64,000 bases of DNA from Eutypa lata (taxonomy: Eukaryota > Ascomycota > Sordariomycetes > Xylariales > Diatrypaceae). How positions within the stretch are numbered: the stretch's first letter is position 1; every line of letters begins with the position of its first letter. Location of the stretch: assembly GCA_022661535.1 (NCBI GenBank), contig JAKULF010000010.1:1860001-1924000 (forward strand), written 5' to 3'. Of this stretch, positions 27,354 through 40,103 are shown piece by piece. The notes beneath the pieces are model-generated. The model was given only the letters and a program-made list of their open reading frames with translations, was not told the DNA's origin and searched no databases. A program made the translations under genes and the position numbers.

Positions 27354-27754
27354 ACCTCCCAGCCACCATCCCCTCCCGCAGCACCATCGAGCACCACCAC
27401 CCGCGTGCGACTCATCAACGTGCACCTGGACTCATTGCCAATACAGCCATCCTACCGACCCCAGCAGCTCTCCATCGCGACGTCTATGCTGCGGGCAGCG
27501 GGTCGTGGTCTCGTTGCCGGCGACTTCAATCCCGTGCTCCCCTCGGACGAAACGCTCCTGCGCGACAGCAGGCTTGTCGACGCGTGGGCTGAGCTCCGCC
27601 CGGACGAACCTGGTTTCACTTGGGGCATTGACGGCGGGCAGCCGTTTCCTCCCACTCGGCTGGATAAGGTGGGGATGCTTGGGCTTAGGCCTGAGGGTAT
27701 CGAGGTCTTGCTCTGTGGCGGTGTTGCTGCACGTTCTGGTTCTTCACTGCGAAG

Positions 27755-27793
<39 letters not shown>

Positions 27794-27920
27794 GCAACAG
27801 CAGCAGGAGGAAACGGATGAGGAGACTGCTGCGGGACAAAAGCAGGAGGAGGGTAGTCGTGAAGTGACGGTACCCTGGAGTGATCATGCAGGTCTCAAGT
27901 GCTCTTTCAATCTAGTGTAA
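26634..27920 (+). CDS. Endonuclease/exonuclease/phosphatase family protein, TDP2-like
   Basis: A single exon encodes 428 residues of the EEP fold. Metal and catalytic motifs appear in the expected order: TWNVDYSSK near 90, FFQEV near 126, GDFNPVL near 296 and SDHAGLKCSF near 416. The pattern TWN...QE...GDxN...SDH matches the tyrosyl-DNA phosphodiesterase 2 branch, which removes 5'-phosphotyrosyl adducts left by topoisomerase II; that exact substrate is inference. Two coding microsatellites interrupt the domain: a Ser-rich tract (about residues 214-244, TCA/ATC repeats at about 27301-27352) and a Gln tract (about residues 377-393, CAG repeats at about 27759-27810). Both lie where loops would be expected. 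The ATG at 26634 is chosen because the N-terminus MEFFSRIRTQVLSW leads directly into the domain and no better upstream start exists. An acidic Glu-rich segment sits near residues 64-83. Confidence 0.9.
27301..27352. repeat. ATC/TCA trinucleotide microsatellite inside the TDP2-like gene
   Basis: About 15 near-perfect trinucleotide units that encode a Ser run in the frame of the gene. Confidence 0.92.
27759..27810. repeat. CAG trinucleotide microsatellite inside the TDP2-like gene
   Basis: CAG units with few interruptions (AAG, CAA) that encode a Gln tract between the GDxN and SDH motifs. Confidence 0.92.
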
Positions 27921-29393
27921 TCTCTGGGAATAGAGCAATGAAGTCACAAATAAGAGTGATCATAATAGTTAATAATTATGCAGATTATGACAACCGTTAC
28001 AACCTCTCCACTAAGTTTGACACGTTAGTCTAACTTTATACTGTGTACTATACTAGGATACCGGTGTATATACCTAAGCAACGGAATTATGAATATTACG
28101 CATGCCATTACACGTCCTTCCATCATAAGCTTTATATGTAATTCTAGTGAACTGAGTGATCTGTTGTAAAGAGCGCTGTATTGATACTGCGGGACGGGTA
28201 ACCGAGCCCACCCCCCCTTCTTTTTGGCGAGATACCCATCTTGGAACATGGCCACCACAGCTGTTTTTAGGAACCTAATTACAAAATGACGATGGCAAGG
28301 TGAGTAAAGTCAAAGATACATAGAAATAAAATAATACCTCCCTTCTGTGCATCAAGTCAAGTCAAGCCAAGTCAAGCACGAACCACGAAGAGCATATAGA
28401 TATACAACCCCCTATCGATCGCTTGATAGGTAGGTACCTATGTAGCTAAGTAGCTTAGTGATATTTGTTCATTCTGCAAGATGTGCACATAAAAAGTACA
28501 TGGAATATATATACAATATCGACAGAACAATGTCCTTCCTTCCTTCCTTCCTCCTTCCTTATTCGTTTATCAAGGCAAGGAATAATAATGGTAGGGAAAT
28601 GTGGTTATGAGAGGGAGAAAAAGGAAGAAAGAAAAGAAAAAACGAATGATGCTTTTTTTACAAAAGAATGCTCGCTCGCCATGCCTTACTTCCTCTTTCA
28701 TGCTCGTGATGCTGCTATGGGATGGGGGATGAAAATGCTTCGAGAATCGAGAATCATCAAATGAGAAGAAGAACAAGGAAAACCCGTCAAAGCCAAAACC
28801 TGTGGGTGGAAGATTGATTGACAAGATTGGACCAAAAAACAGCAACCACAGCAACAAAGTTCGAATTGTTCACCCTTCAATAGACAGACCACCATATAAC
28901 ACAACACAACACAACACAACACGACACGACACAACTGAGCCTGCCTGGCCACGCGGGAAAGAAGAACAAGAAAAATTGAGAACCCGAGATATGCTGTATA
29001 GTCGACCGGCTACTGGTAACAATCCCAGCCAAGAATCAGTCGTACATTCTCCCCGATACCACCGTAACGCGTTTCAAGGCTCGTCCACCTCGTCTTGCCC
29101 TGTCCAGTAACTCCCCCCACCGTATTAACCCTGAGTGATATCTTTTGCGTCCCTCATCGATCCATCGACCCATCCGTAGTAGTCCGTCCGTCCGTCCGTC
29201 CATCTATCCATCCATACACCAAACGTATATCCCCACCCCATCCCCTATTCACACTATGTCGAGTCATCCCAGCAATCGGATCGATCATATTAGCACTTGG
29301 GAGCTCGCTCGTTCTCTCGCTCGTAGTAACACCCAACCGATCAATCGACCGACCGAACCTAAATAGTTAGCAGTAGCAGCCAGACTACGTAGT
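27921..29393. other. Intergenic region between convergent genes
   Basis: The TDP2-like gene and the glycogenin gene point toward each other here, so this stretch should hold both 3' ends. It contains GTCAA-type repeats near 28349-28376, CTTC units near 28533-28553, ACAAC/ACGAC units near 28902-28935 and CCGT units near 29183-29199. No gene was seen. Confidence 0.6.
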
Positions 29394-32300
29394 CTAATTC
29401 TCATTTCCAGGAGAAAGAGTCGAAGAAGACGACGACGACGGCGGCGCAGTCCCTTCTGTCCCTGTCTGAACAATCTCGCCCTTCTTCAAAGCAGGGCCCG
29501 GATCCGTAAAAAAGACCGCCTCCAACGCCTGCCGCGGCCCATTATTGTCATCTCCCGACGTTGTCGGCTTCCTCGGAATCGCTAGAGGCGTCGCATCGAG
29601 GTCCACTTCGCCCTTGAGGAAAGCCGGAGCTGCCAGGCCGGGAATAGCAGCAGCAGGCGCAGTACCTTTTACAGGCTGCGGGCTCACGATGCTGCTGCTG
29701 CTGCTGATGTTAGCACGCATAGAAGCCGTCGGCGCGACGTACGTCGGTGAGACCAGGGCCTCGGAGCCGAAGGGCAACGGCCTCAGCGGTAAGTCGCTAC
29801 TACTAATATTGCTACCGCCACCGCTGCTGCCGCCACCACCTCCTCCACCTCCATCCCCGCCGAGCTTCTGCAGCAAGGCATCTGAGTGCTGCCGTGCCAG
29901 CTTCTGCAACTGCGCCACGGGATCCTTGTGAAAGCGCAGCACGTTAGTCAAATCGCAGAGGCAATCTGCGCGGCTCCACCGCCGCCCGTGCAAACATACC
30001 CAGTGAGTCTGCTCCGGCACGCCCTCCGCGGCCGGTAGCAGGGGGCTGTCGTCCTCGTCACCGTCGTAGCCGCCGAGACTATGGCCACCGGCACCACCAC
30101 CACCACCGCCGCCCCAGAATTTAGGCCGGCGGATAGGCGCGGGAGTTACGGGCAAGCTAGGCCGCTCGTCTTTGCTCGGGAAATCGGTGAGCTTGGAACC
30201 ACGTCTTCTCCAAGCCGCCTCGTCGACCCCCTCGCCGGGACTAGGTAGTCCGATCACGCCCGGAGACTTGAGACTGCGCGTGCGCCGGTGCTTCTGCTGC
30301 ATCGAGTCCACGTAGCGCTCGATCTCCGGGATCTCGTCCCAGGCATTGCTCCGCGTGAACGCGGTCCAAGGGTCCGAGGACGTGATGCGGATAGTCGGGG
30401 TGAGGGGGGTGATGGGCTCGCTCTTCTGGTCCTCGCTCCCCGTCTCTGCTGTAATCACGGAAGACTCAGTGGATGCGCCGGGAGCAGCAGCAGTAGTGGG
30501 ATCCCATGTCTCACCCGTTGACAGGCTCAGGTTCCCAAACCCGGGTTTCTGTTCTTCGGGGGTGTCGTCGGGGAAAACGCGGGTCGGTTGGGATCGGTGA
30601 TCTTCCCAGGGGAAGATGGGCTTCGGCTTCGCCGTGGCGGGTGCGGGTGGTTCCTTGGGAACATTGTACCACATATTCTTCGGAGGGCTCGGGTATCGTT
30701 CGGGAGGGACGAACGGAGCAGAATCCTTTGACATCTCATATACGGTAGCGGGGAAGTTCTCGGCTTCTGGCTTTGAGTCGGACGGTGGGGGATGTCTATA
30801 TTAGAGTTAGTTTACAATTTTGATCATGTATCAAGGGAGAGGGAGAGAACGAACCTCTGGGCGTCCCAGCTTGCAAATGACGGCTGGAATGGGGGCTGAT
30901 TCTGCTCCGGCTCCGTCTGGGGTGGAGGGGCCCCTGGAGGCGGCTGGGGAACCTGCTCTTCGCGAGCCTCAGCTTCAGGTCCCTTAAGGTTGCTAGAAGA
31001 CGGAGGAGGGGAAGACGAAGGACCAAAGACAGAAGTGATAGACTGGGGTTGGGTGGCAGTGGTTGTGGTGGTGGAATCGCTAGGCTGCGGGACTACGTGA
31101 CTACGGGGTGGTTCGTCCGCGTGATGATGGTGTTGGTGGTCATAAGAATGATGCGAATCACGGCCAGGAGCATGTTCGTGATACGACTGCACATGCTCAT
31201 GTTCATAATGGGGCGGAGGGGCAGGATGGTATTGTTCCCCATAGTCTTGATGGTTGTCACTATGGAGCTCACCAGTCATCCTGTTTTGGGCAGCCACAGG
31301 CTGATATTCTCCTTTTGTTAGAGATTGAACCAAAGTAGAGGTTGGCTTAGTTGAAGCGTGAGCAACAGAGGGGGTTACCGCTGGCGACTGGTTATAAGTG
31401 AATTAGTGTTTGGCTGAAAATATTAAGTTCAAACATGGCTTACAGGTACACGATAATGGTGGTCGTAAACAGCCCACCACCTACCAACCATCTCGTCATA
31501 GGGGGAGCCACTGGGATTTGCCTCTCTTCCCTGAAACCATGGCTTATCAGACCCAATGAAGTGTACCATATTGATACTTGACTGGAAATGGCGGTAGGCG
31601 GGGATATATTGATAGTGGGCGGAGGGAGTAACGTTATAGGTGAAGCTGATGCGATTATAATTGTTCCGGAAGTGCATGTTGATGAGACCCTGATCGGCAC
31701 CATCGAAGGATATCCCCCTTTCTGCCATGGCTAACATAGCATAGAAGTCGCCCATATTAGGGGATATTACCATTACTCCCGTGTTAAACAGATCCGGCCA
31801 ACCTATATCCGGAGCAGCGGAGAAGGGGTGAGGTATGTCGAAGAGCTCGTCGGGAGCTCTGTAGGCGACAACATCGGAGTCTATGTAGACGATCTTCCGG
31901 AATTGGGTCTGTTTCCATAGGTTGATCTTGGTGAAGGCGGAATGCAGGTCGGTTCGGTTCATCAACTGTAGGTTCGCGGGCTGAGAGTTTCGTATTCTGC
32001 TAACGGGAATGACATGATCGTATACGGTCTGTTTGGTAGGGTGGTACGACAAGTTAAAAGATGACTACTTTTCTAATGACAAGGAACGATTGTCAAGCAT
32101 ATTTACCATGAGCTGGGTTATGACTCCAGCCGACACGGAATCCAGCGTGACCAAAACGGCCAGCTTCTTGGTGGTTCCAGCATCGCGGAGAGAATGCGCC
32201 AGCACCAATGCACCTATTAGAAAACAAGGCCGTTAGATAACTACCTAAGCTATAGCTATAATTGAAGCTTTCCGATAACTAACCTGGAAGGTAGGTGTCA

Positions 32301-32454
32301 CTCAGTAGAAGCTATAGGAGCGCGTATATTAGTCTATTACTCGCGATTAAGATGAGCAGCTCATATCTCTGCTAATGTTGATGTTGCAAAGTTGGGTCTC
32401 ACGAACCGTAGCGTACACGTCCTCTAACGTTACCACTCCACTTTGCGCAGCCAT
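29394..32454 (-). CDS. Glycogenin, GT8 self-glucosylating primer of glycogen synthesis (6 exons)
   Basis: Transfers glucose from UDP-glucose to itself to start glycogen chains in the cytosol (GLG1/GLG2 in yeast). Exons, in transcript order: 32454-32407, 32311-32284, 32213-32107, 32028-31444, 31387-30855, 30795-29394. They sum to 2703 nt, 900 residues. The short first exons assemble into MAAQSGVVTLEDVYAT, then LLLSDTYLPGALVLAHSL, the classic GT8 start, which supports the splicing. The DxD metal motif (YIDSDVV) is at 111-113, LFNTGVMV at 142-148, DQG at 173-175 and HFIGSDKPW at 217-225. After residue 256 the protein is disordered: His-rich, Pro-rich and Gly-rich. A conserved patch follows in the last exon with WVCLHGRRWSRADCLCDL. 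The GTTCGT donors of introns 1 and 5 are unusual but the frame fits. The domain is about 255 residues and the tail about 645, as in other filamentous fungi. Confidence 0.94.
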
Positions 32455-35125
32455 TTATGCGCAAGACACGTTCTAGGTAACGCCAGGCTGAATAGTTAAG
32501 TGTAAGTAGATTATATAGAAAGACAAAGGTAGAAGGATTGTAATTATTATCGCGACTTCTCGTGATTTTAACAAAGCAGAACAGCCAACTTTTGCCGGAA
32601 AACAAAACTGAAGCTCAACTACTCAGGCAATCTCTTGTTGATGGGACGATATTTTATGTGTAACTTGTCGGTTTGTATGTATGTTTGTGTATATATGCAT
32701 GTTGATATGCACGTATGTCTAAAGTTGACTAACATAACGACCCTAGCAAAGCCGAGGATGATCGATGATGGGCTAGAATAATGACCCGAGCGACCTAACT
32801 TTAGAGGTAACTAGAGGGGAAATTACATAGGATTTACCTTTCACAGCTATGCTGCTTGAGGAATTGCTGTTTTGCCCCCCCGCAAATGGCGAGAAGCATC
32901 TTTTACTTCGTACATCGATATTGTTATTATTGACGATACGAAGTACATATCTAATCCCTTCGGTTAGACTGGGAACACGACATTAGCGTTAGAGCTTCCT
33001 TGTCAATATTTATATTACGTAACGTGTATATTACTCTATGGTAGATTACCACATTACTAAATGCTATACTACCGTCGATACCTATATCTGATATCCTCTC
33101 CATTACCTGAGCACTTGAAGGAACTCGGACAGAGAACAGTGACGATGATGAATCTGATTTCAATGAGGCTTCCGAGGCTAGAATTACTACCTACTTCAAG
33201 TTAAATACGCACTTCGAGGCATCTTTTAAGGAGATCACGCTAGTTACATAGCTCGACCATCATTGATATCCCGCAATCTAGCTAACCAGCTTGGGTTTGG
33301 GAGCTGCATCATCGTGCATATCGAAGTTGCAGAATCGCATGTTCTAGATGTACCTTGTAATTAGCCTAACCGCCGTTGCGATGAGCCCCTATCAACAAGC
33401 TACCTACATATGTATCTGGCTACGAAGTCAAGCTGCCCACGGTTGCTACCTACAGTCTACAGCTACTAACTCAACGGAATATACCAACTTCAACCGATCT
33501 TGTATTGAAAGATGGGCTTGAAAATGGTCACAATGGCATAGTCAACAAATATTGTATCTCGACATACAACATGCTGCTCGACAAAGGCGATCCTTTGTGT
33601 GAATTGAGGGGTAGGTATCCAACCATTCATGTGCTATCGAACTACCCCACACATAGCGTCCCGTCAAAGGACAGAAGGATGGGCTAGTTACATATGTAAG
33701 TATGTATGTAGTTGTAGCTTGCTATGTAGCTATCGCTAACCAACCAACTTTAGCAGAGCTTGATGAAGAGGGCTAAGTCTGGTAAGCTGCATCAAGCCAC
33801 TGTTCTCTTCGCCAAGGTCGTATTAAGTGTATGTTTTCATATCAATCAATATATATACGTAGCTTAGGAACAAAATCATACCTCTATAAAACTTCCCAAA
33901 AGACAATAGAAAATAAATATGAATAAATTCTCCTCCCCATCATAACCTAGAAATTAGAACGTTTCAAACCATAACTACATAATAACATGGGTTAAGCAAC
34001 ACTAAGATCTTAAAAGGGCCCGCTACATAGCCTTTTTCCGCAACTGAGATCCATTCCACAACGACGTCATTGCCTCTTATCGGATGTATGTATGTATGTA
34101 GGTAATACCAGATCTTCAAACCCTGATGATAGACGGAACCACGAGGATTGAGGTCAGCTGGTCTGCCCCTCGCGACGATTACAGGATCTAAGGAGGTTCT
34201 CCAAAAAGGATCAACGAGACGATCAATCAGTCTGACCGAATCACCAAGGCAGCAGGGTCATGATGAATTGACCTCACTCCAATATACCCCACACTCCGCA
34301 TTGCACTACCCTAACTTACCCCAGACTTGTGTCAGAGACACAATATCCCCATGTGATACATGACATGCCAACGATATGTACGTACTTACCTATCAATCAG
34401 TAAGGTCCCGATTCATCGCAATGTATTCATTCCTCTATCGGACATTTCGTGTAGCGTTAGGTAGCACATAGGTGTGTAATATCCGTAGTTCCAAGGAAAA
34501 GGATTCAGTAAAACTGGTTACGGTTTCACCTACATTACGTAGATAGATCTCCCATTCAGCTCTCAAGAATTCCAGGGCTAGGTAACGTTGGTAGTTTAGT
34601 TAGTTATCTAGACATACCGTTTCTGTTTCTGTTTCTTGAAGAAAAGAAGAAGAAAAACACACAGCAGCGGCCTATCTATCTGAGACTATAGAACTGGGTA
34701 TTAGACAAACAATGCCAACTTCATCCCACCGAGGATCTTGACGTTAACAAGTGGCATATCATAATTATATAGCCTTAACCCATCCCAATCCAACAAGCTA
34801 GATTTTCAACATCATACATTGCTTGACCTAGAGTTATCACGAAGCCTGTCTTTCACGGCTACGGCCTGAATGTAGTGAGGTAGAGACTGTATCTGGGATT
34901 TTCTTCTCCGGCTAAGAACTATGCAGTAGTATCCTGCTAGACTAAGAATACACGATATATCCTGAACGTATTCATATGTCTAATATCCATTACAATCCTC
35001 CTCTTGTGTGCGGGGATTGATAGGCCCAACTGACTAGTTGCTACTACCCCTTCTCTTCTATTATATGAGAAGGGGGAAACGTTCGCGTAGAAGCCAGCGA
35101 GCGAAACATATCATAACTGACGTCA
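32455..35125. other. Intergenic region between glycogenin and the CDF gene, no gene seen
   Basis: Glycogenin reads away to the left, so its promoter is at the 32455 side; the CDF gene ends at the 35126 side. The rest is AT-rich with GTAT/TATG runs (near 32675-32715, 34085-34104). Small frames such as 33505-33687 and 34148-34363 have no recognisable product or start context. Confidence 0.55.
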
Positions 35126-36565
35126 TCATATGTCCTTCTTGAAGAAGTGCTCGGGCTTGTGCGAGGTCTCGTAGTCGACGTGGACGTAGGCGCGCTCGAT
35201 GTCGGGGAGGTCCTCGAGCTTGAACTGGAGCTCCTCGGCGACGTCGTGGGTGGCGCGCAGGGAGGCCTCGGGGTCCATGACGACGTCGACCTCGGCGATG
35301 AGGCGCGGGCCCGAGTGGTAGACGCGGACGGTGTCGATGCCGAGGATGGTCTCGGGCGAGTGCGTCAGGCACACGTACGTGATGAGCTGCTGGGTCTCGA
35401 CGCTGGCCACGACGCCCACCAGCAGCAGGAACTCCTGCACGGCGGTGCGCAGCCAGATGCCGCTGATCAGCACCGACAGGATGATGGCGCCCATGGGGTC
35501 GAGCCACCACACCAGCTTGGACCCGCCCACCGACGTCAGCACCCCGAACCCGTTGATCAGCAGGTCGTTGCGGTGGTCCTGCCACAGGATGTCCACCTGG
35601 CTGTAGTTGTCCTTGATGCCCCAGCAGTACAGGAAGAGGCCGAGCTTGGTGCCGAACGCGATGGCCACCGCGATCACCGACGGGAGATGGAACGCGTTAA
35701 GCTCCGTCGTCGACCGGGTGACCAGCTCCTCGATCGAGAAGCAGATGAGGATCAGCGAGACCGACGTCATCAGGAACGAGAAGGAGATGTTGCCGGCGGT
35801 CTCGAGGCGCGCCTTGCCCGACGGGAACCGGCTCGGGTCCACGCGCTTCACCGCCCGGTTCGCCAGGATCAGCATCAGATTGCTAAGCGGATCGAAGATC
35901 GAGTCGGCCATGGTGGTGAAGAGCGACAGGGAGCCCGACGAGATGGCCCCGTACATCTGCAGGATCGAGAGCACCACGTTCGCCGCGAACGACCCGTACA
36001 CGGCGATGCGGTACTTGAGCTGCTCCTCGCCCTGCTCCTGCGCCGCATCCGCCCGGTGCTCCTCCACGCTCTTGAGCATGCGCTCGATCGTCTCGTTCTG
36101 CGCCCGGTAGAAGGTCTGGATCTTCCGGGAGTGGCGGCCGGAGCCGATGAACGAGGCGGCCTTGGCGGTGTCTCTCTTACGCGACGTGTTGGCCTTGATC
36201 TCGTCGAGCTGCTCGTCCGTCTTGAAGGCCGACGACAGGTTGAACGGGTCGCTCCCGCCACGCTGGCGCGCATTCCCCGCCTGCGACTCGACGTCGGTCA
36301 TCTGGGAGGGGTGGCGCGACACGGGGTGGTCGGTCTCGTCGCTCACGGCCTCGACGGCCGTACTAGTGCCGTTGCGGTCGGCGCTGCGACCGCCGTGGCC
36401 ATCGCCGTTGCCATTGCCGCCGTGGAAGGAAACATGCGTAGAGTGGAGGTGGGGCCGGGGGGTATGCGAGGAGGAACGAGCTGGGCTGTCGGCTCGCTCG
36501 TGTTGGTGTAGGCGGAATGGATGCGGATGCATCGTGATGCTGGAGGAAAGGTTAGGTGTCGACAT
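35126..36565 (-). CDS. Cation diffusion facilitator, Mn-type (CDF/MTP family)
   Basis: A metal/proton antiporter that moves divalent cations out of the cytosol, probably into vacuole or Golgi. A single exon encodes 479 residues. Residues 1-180 form a cytosolic tail rich in His, Ser, Arg and Gly. The membrane domain runs from about 186 to 388. The two paired metal-site motifs are DSIFD (221-225) in helix 2 and DHRND (330-334) in helix 5. DxxxD at both sites is the signature of the Mn-CDF subgroup; Zn-CDFs carry HxxxD instead. The C-terminal cytoplasmic dimerisation domain is present (about 395-470, VRVYHSGPRLIAEVDVVMD) and the protein ends in His/Lys residues. Third positions are nearly all G/C, which creates an antisense open frame of 454 codons at 35147-36511 that I treat as a shadow. 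Membrane location is inferred from family. Confidence 0.95.
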   Translation of the reverse strand: MSTPNLSSSITMHPHPFRLHQHERADSPARSSSHTPRPHLHSTHVSFHGGNGNGDGHGGRSADRNGTSTAVEAVSDETDHPVSRHPSQMTDVESQAGNARQRGGSDPFNLSSAFKTDEQLDEIKANTSRKRDTAKAASFIGSGRHSRKIQTFYRAQNETIERMLKSVEEHRADAAQEQGEEQLKYRIAVYGSFAANVVLSILQMYGAISSGSLSLFTTMADSIFDPLSNLMLILANRAVKRVDPSRFPSGKARLETAGNISFSFLMTSVSLILICFSIEELVTRSTTELNAFHLPSVIAVAIAFGTKLGLFLYCWGIKDNYSQVDILWQDHRNDLLINGFGVLTSVGGSKLVWWLDPMGAIILSVLISGIWLRTAVQEFLLLVGVVASVETQQLITYVCLTHSPETILGIDTVRVYHSGPRLIAEVDVVMDPEASLRATHDVAEELQFKLEDLPDIERAYVHVDYETSHKPEHFFKKDI

Positions 36566-38475
36566 TGCGGCTACCTAAATGATGAACCTCGTTTATAAAG
36601 GAGAAGAGAGGCCGATAATGGCAATAAGGCCGTGCTGTCCGTTGGGCAGGCAGACGAATAGATGCAAGACAACAGAGCATGGAATGCCGCAGGGAGAGAT
36701 TGACGATAGACTTTGGTTGGTGTAAAGCTGCGGGGTTCTTTGAGGTAATTATATCGCCACCTAACCTAAGTGCCAGAAACACGGAGGGCGGTGAGGGCGA
36801 GGGTGAGATTACAATTGCAATTGTGAATTCACACAAAGCACACCACAGTCTCGGCGGAAGGTGGAAAGAGTTGTAAGGTTAATAGAAAGTTTAGCGGCAC
36901 ATCGTTAGGTACTTATTGTTCAGATAAAGACAAACGCATTGAGGTAGCAAACCAAGAAATCCCTACCTATCTAGGTAGGAATGAAATAGATTCATTATAC
37001 AAATCTACCTCCTACCTCTAGTAGATAGAGCCACCTCAAGGTGTATTACCCATCAAATACCAATCAAGCATGCTGGCACGTGTCGAGATGCCAATGCTGG
37101 GCGGGACTTAGCATTAAAGCTTTAGATAGTTGGCAAGCTGTCCAAGATCTAAAATATGACGGGGAGCCCAAGAGGAATCTTCTCTTCAGAGAGAAGTGCG
37201 GGGCCCACGCTAAGAGATAAGGGCGAATTGGCAAAGATGAGATCACATCCCGAGTTCTCCGGAGTGTTTGTCGGGGTATGTCGTCACTTAGCTATGTATC
37301 TGTTTGGCATTTGCATGCCGATTCACGATCTAAAAGCAAGATACACACGCAAAAAGAATGTCGGATGAAGTTGAAGGAAAGTTTTGAGCCTCTGCTCGCC
37401 TGTTACCGGTAAATCATTTTTGTTTCGTTTCATGTTTCGCGGATCCGTGACCCAGTGTTTTTTCATGCTGAAAACTGCAGCACATCCTTGCTCTTGTTTT
37501 ATGCATAAAAATAGACAAGTACACATGCGAAATACAGGCTTTCCCCAAATTTCAATATAAACTCCATATACTTAACTGTATCTCTTGTTATATCACTTTT
37601 ATGCCGTGGTTTTGAACAATCTATATTTGAAAAATAAAGGATTGTATACTCTCTTAAGACGAATGGATGAGTAGTTCATTAAAAAGGTAACTAATACATA
37701 CATCTGAAGATGTCGTTAGGACGGAGCTCAATGCAACTTGGTGCTACGGTGGCTTCACCGGTTATAGACCAGAAGAATGGGAGCCACGTCGATTGTGTAA
37801 CAGGGTCCCTTTCCATGATTTTGGGGGCTTTTGGGGGCGGGGGGGTTTAGGAGTAATATAACAGGTTGAGGCTGTGTGCAAGCCTACGGGAAACTATACT
37901 TCAAAGCGCTCTCGTACGTAGATATGAAGTATTTACAAGACTTGATTGTTGATCACTTTGAGGGAATATTTAAATTCCAGCTCAAGACCTGTACAAACTC
38001 GTCTCCTCGACTAGGAGAAGCTTTCAATGAATGCGCATCTATGCATATGCGGGGTTTAAACATCTCGCTGATGTGAATTTGGTAAAGCTGCTAGTAGTTT
38101 CCCGTCTAACTTATCTCACCATCAGCCTTGCTATCAGAACACATCATAGGCTATACCTACGTCTACGTGAAGGCTATGGGAACCAAAGCCTTTGCTCAAT
38201 GCAACATCGTATTGATCCACACGCATGGCTGATACTTGAGGCATCCATGAAGGGGCGGGCTGGCGTTTATAGTTATATGAAATGTAACCCTCCTATGCAA
38301 TGGCAGAAAATCGGTCTCTTATTTTGCTGCCCTTGTTACACGAAAGGTTTCTTATTAAAGGGGCTTGGGACTTACCTGCCCGTGCCGTAGAGCTTACTAT
38401 ATTTGCGGCGTAAATAGGTGTTTTCTCTGTAGTCTAGTTCCCGTACGCTTTCTCTTTCCTTCGCACAATAGTCTG
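36566..38475. other. Intergenic region between divergent genes, no gene seen
   Basis: Probable promoters of the CDF gene (left side) and the surface-protein gene (right side). The ORFs here are short and without motifs. A G-run lies at about 37840-37848. Confidence 0.55.
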
Positions 38476-40103
38476 ATGTATTATCAAACCATAATAGCTC
38501 GCCCGTATAAGCCGTGGGCGTCTCCACGATGGGTAAGCACTTGTGGCAACTTGTTTTCAGTTATATCTAGAACACGTTTCTAATCAGGACTTATTAGTGT
38601 CTGGTAACTGCTCTCTCGGGTGGACCATCTCAAGCCAGGAAGACGTCGATTCGATATCGAATGAATTGATAGAGTGCACCCGATTTCCATTCCTGCTCTT
38701 GCAAAACGCGACTGGGAAAATCACCTTTCCGGAAACCTACGGACCGGTCAATATCACGGTCACGGAAAGCGACGCTCTCGAATCTTTGAATATCACAAGC
38801 TTCTGTGGCGTTCAATATCTCGACATGTTTGATTTATCAATTATTGAGGGACTTTACTTACCTAATACACCTAATAACGAATGCCAGGAAGCTAATTTGG
38901 CTATCCGGATACAGGAGCATCTAAAGGATCCCAAGGATGTATTCCCTCATAACTTGCATATACACAATGCGCCACCGTTCACAGAGCTAGTGATAGGATA
39001 CAATACGCCGAGATCAATAGTTTTTCGCGACATCACTGAAGCTAAAAAATTAACCATCTCTAACGCCATAACCTATTTTCCGGCATTGAAGACTGCCTCC
39101 TCAGTTTCTCTTCTAAGCGATACAGATAAATATGATTCCGAAATCTTTAAAAATCTGTCACAGGTCGCTTCCATCGACATTGCCGGTGTAGGGTACGAGT
39201 TTCTTTTAGATTATGATTTTGAAGTGTGGGACGACATGACGATCACAAGCTTTTCGCACGATCCTCAGTACGGATTTATGCTCGATGAAAATGGCAAAGA
39301 GCTCGACAGTCTGAGGATACCATCCATTGGAAAAGACTTGATTGTTCGCGATGGGTCGAACGTGCCGCTTTCTTTCACCAACCTGACAACCATCGGCGCA
39401 AACTTAGTATTTGCGGACAGCAGGAATTGCAGTTTATCCTTCAGGGATCTTACCGAAGTGCCCGCTATCTGGATGTCAAACAACACAAACACGACACTGC
39501 CTGGCAACATGGATAAACTCGAATTTGCCAATGACATATATTTGAATGGATACATCGATACGTAAGTGAGAATCACATCGACCCACCATATTATACTCAT
39601 TATATTGTTGGGGTTTGACACTACTTAGGTCTGCCGGTGGGAATATTTTCCCTTCCTTAAGACTTGTACGAAACTCGGTCGTGATCGAAGCGTGGAATGA
39701 AGACTTCGACTGTAGCAGTCTTGTCAGACAACAAGACGACGGCATCATCCATCATCTCTACTGCAACGGGACTGACAGCGGCAACTCTACAACCCTAGAC
39801 CCTGCAAGCCCACCTAGCACCGAGCTATCTATAGGATTACGTGCGGGCATTGGCGTTGCTGCGGCCGTTGTTTTCCTATCCATGGCTGGAACACTTCTCT
39901 ATCTCTGGCGGAAACGGAAAGCGCCTACTCAAAAACGCCCAGTGTCCATCTTGGAATATACGAAGCCACATCTGGATGGCAAGGAGATACGGAAAGCTGA
40001 GGGCACCAGGGTGTTTATCAGATCATTCCCACTTGTAGAAGCGGCCGCAGTCCGTTCCCCTGTCGAGGTTGATGCTCCACGTGGTCTATTCGAATTAGAA
40101 TAA
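38476..40103 (+). CDS. ECM33/SPS2-like surface protein with one C-terminal membrane helix
   Basis: Secure exons are 38588-39561 and 39629-40103, joined by a 67-bp intron (donor GTAAGT, acceptor ACTTAG) that restores a Thr codon. The product carries a Cys-containing N-terminal motif (SGNCSLGWTISSQEDVDSI), several LRR/receptor-L-like strand repeats (NITVTESDALESLNI, KKLTISNAITYFPAL, IDIAGVGYEF), and many Asn-X-Ser/Thr sites. A membrane helix follows near residue 413-437 of my model, then RKRK and a short cytosolic tail. Most ECM33/SPS2 proteins are GPI-anchored; this one seems to be a type I membrane protein instead. The N-terminus is uncertain: I propose exon 38476-38532 and a 55-bp intron (donor GTAAGC, acceptor TAATCAG), but that start gives no clear signal peptide. 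An ATG at 38529 followed by hydrophobic codons is an alternative. Confidence 0.72.

Noticed and set aside
35147..36511. 454-codon open frame antisense to the CDF gene
   Set aside because: The CDF gene has complete family motifs, and its G/C-ending codons remove stops from the opposite strand. The antisense product is low-complexity Arg/Asp/Val-rich with no motif.
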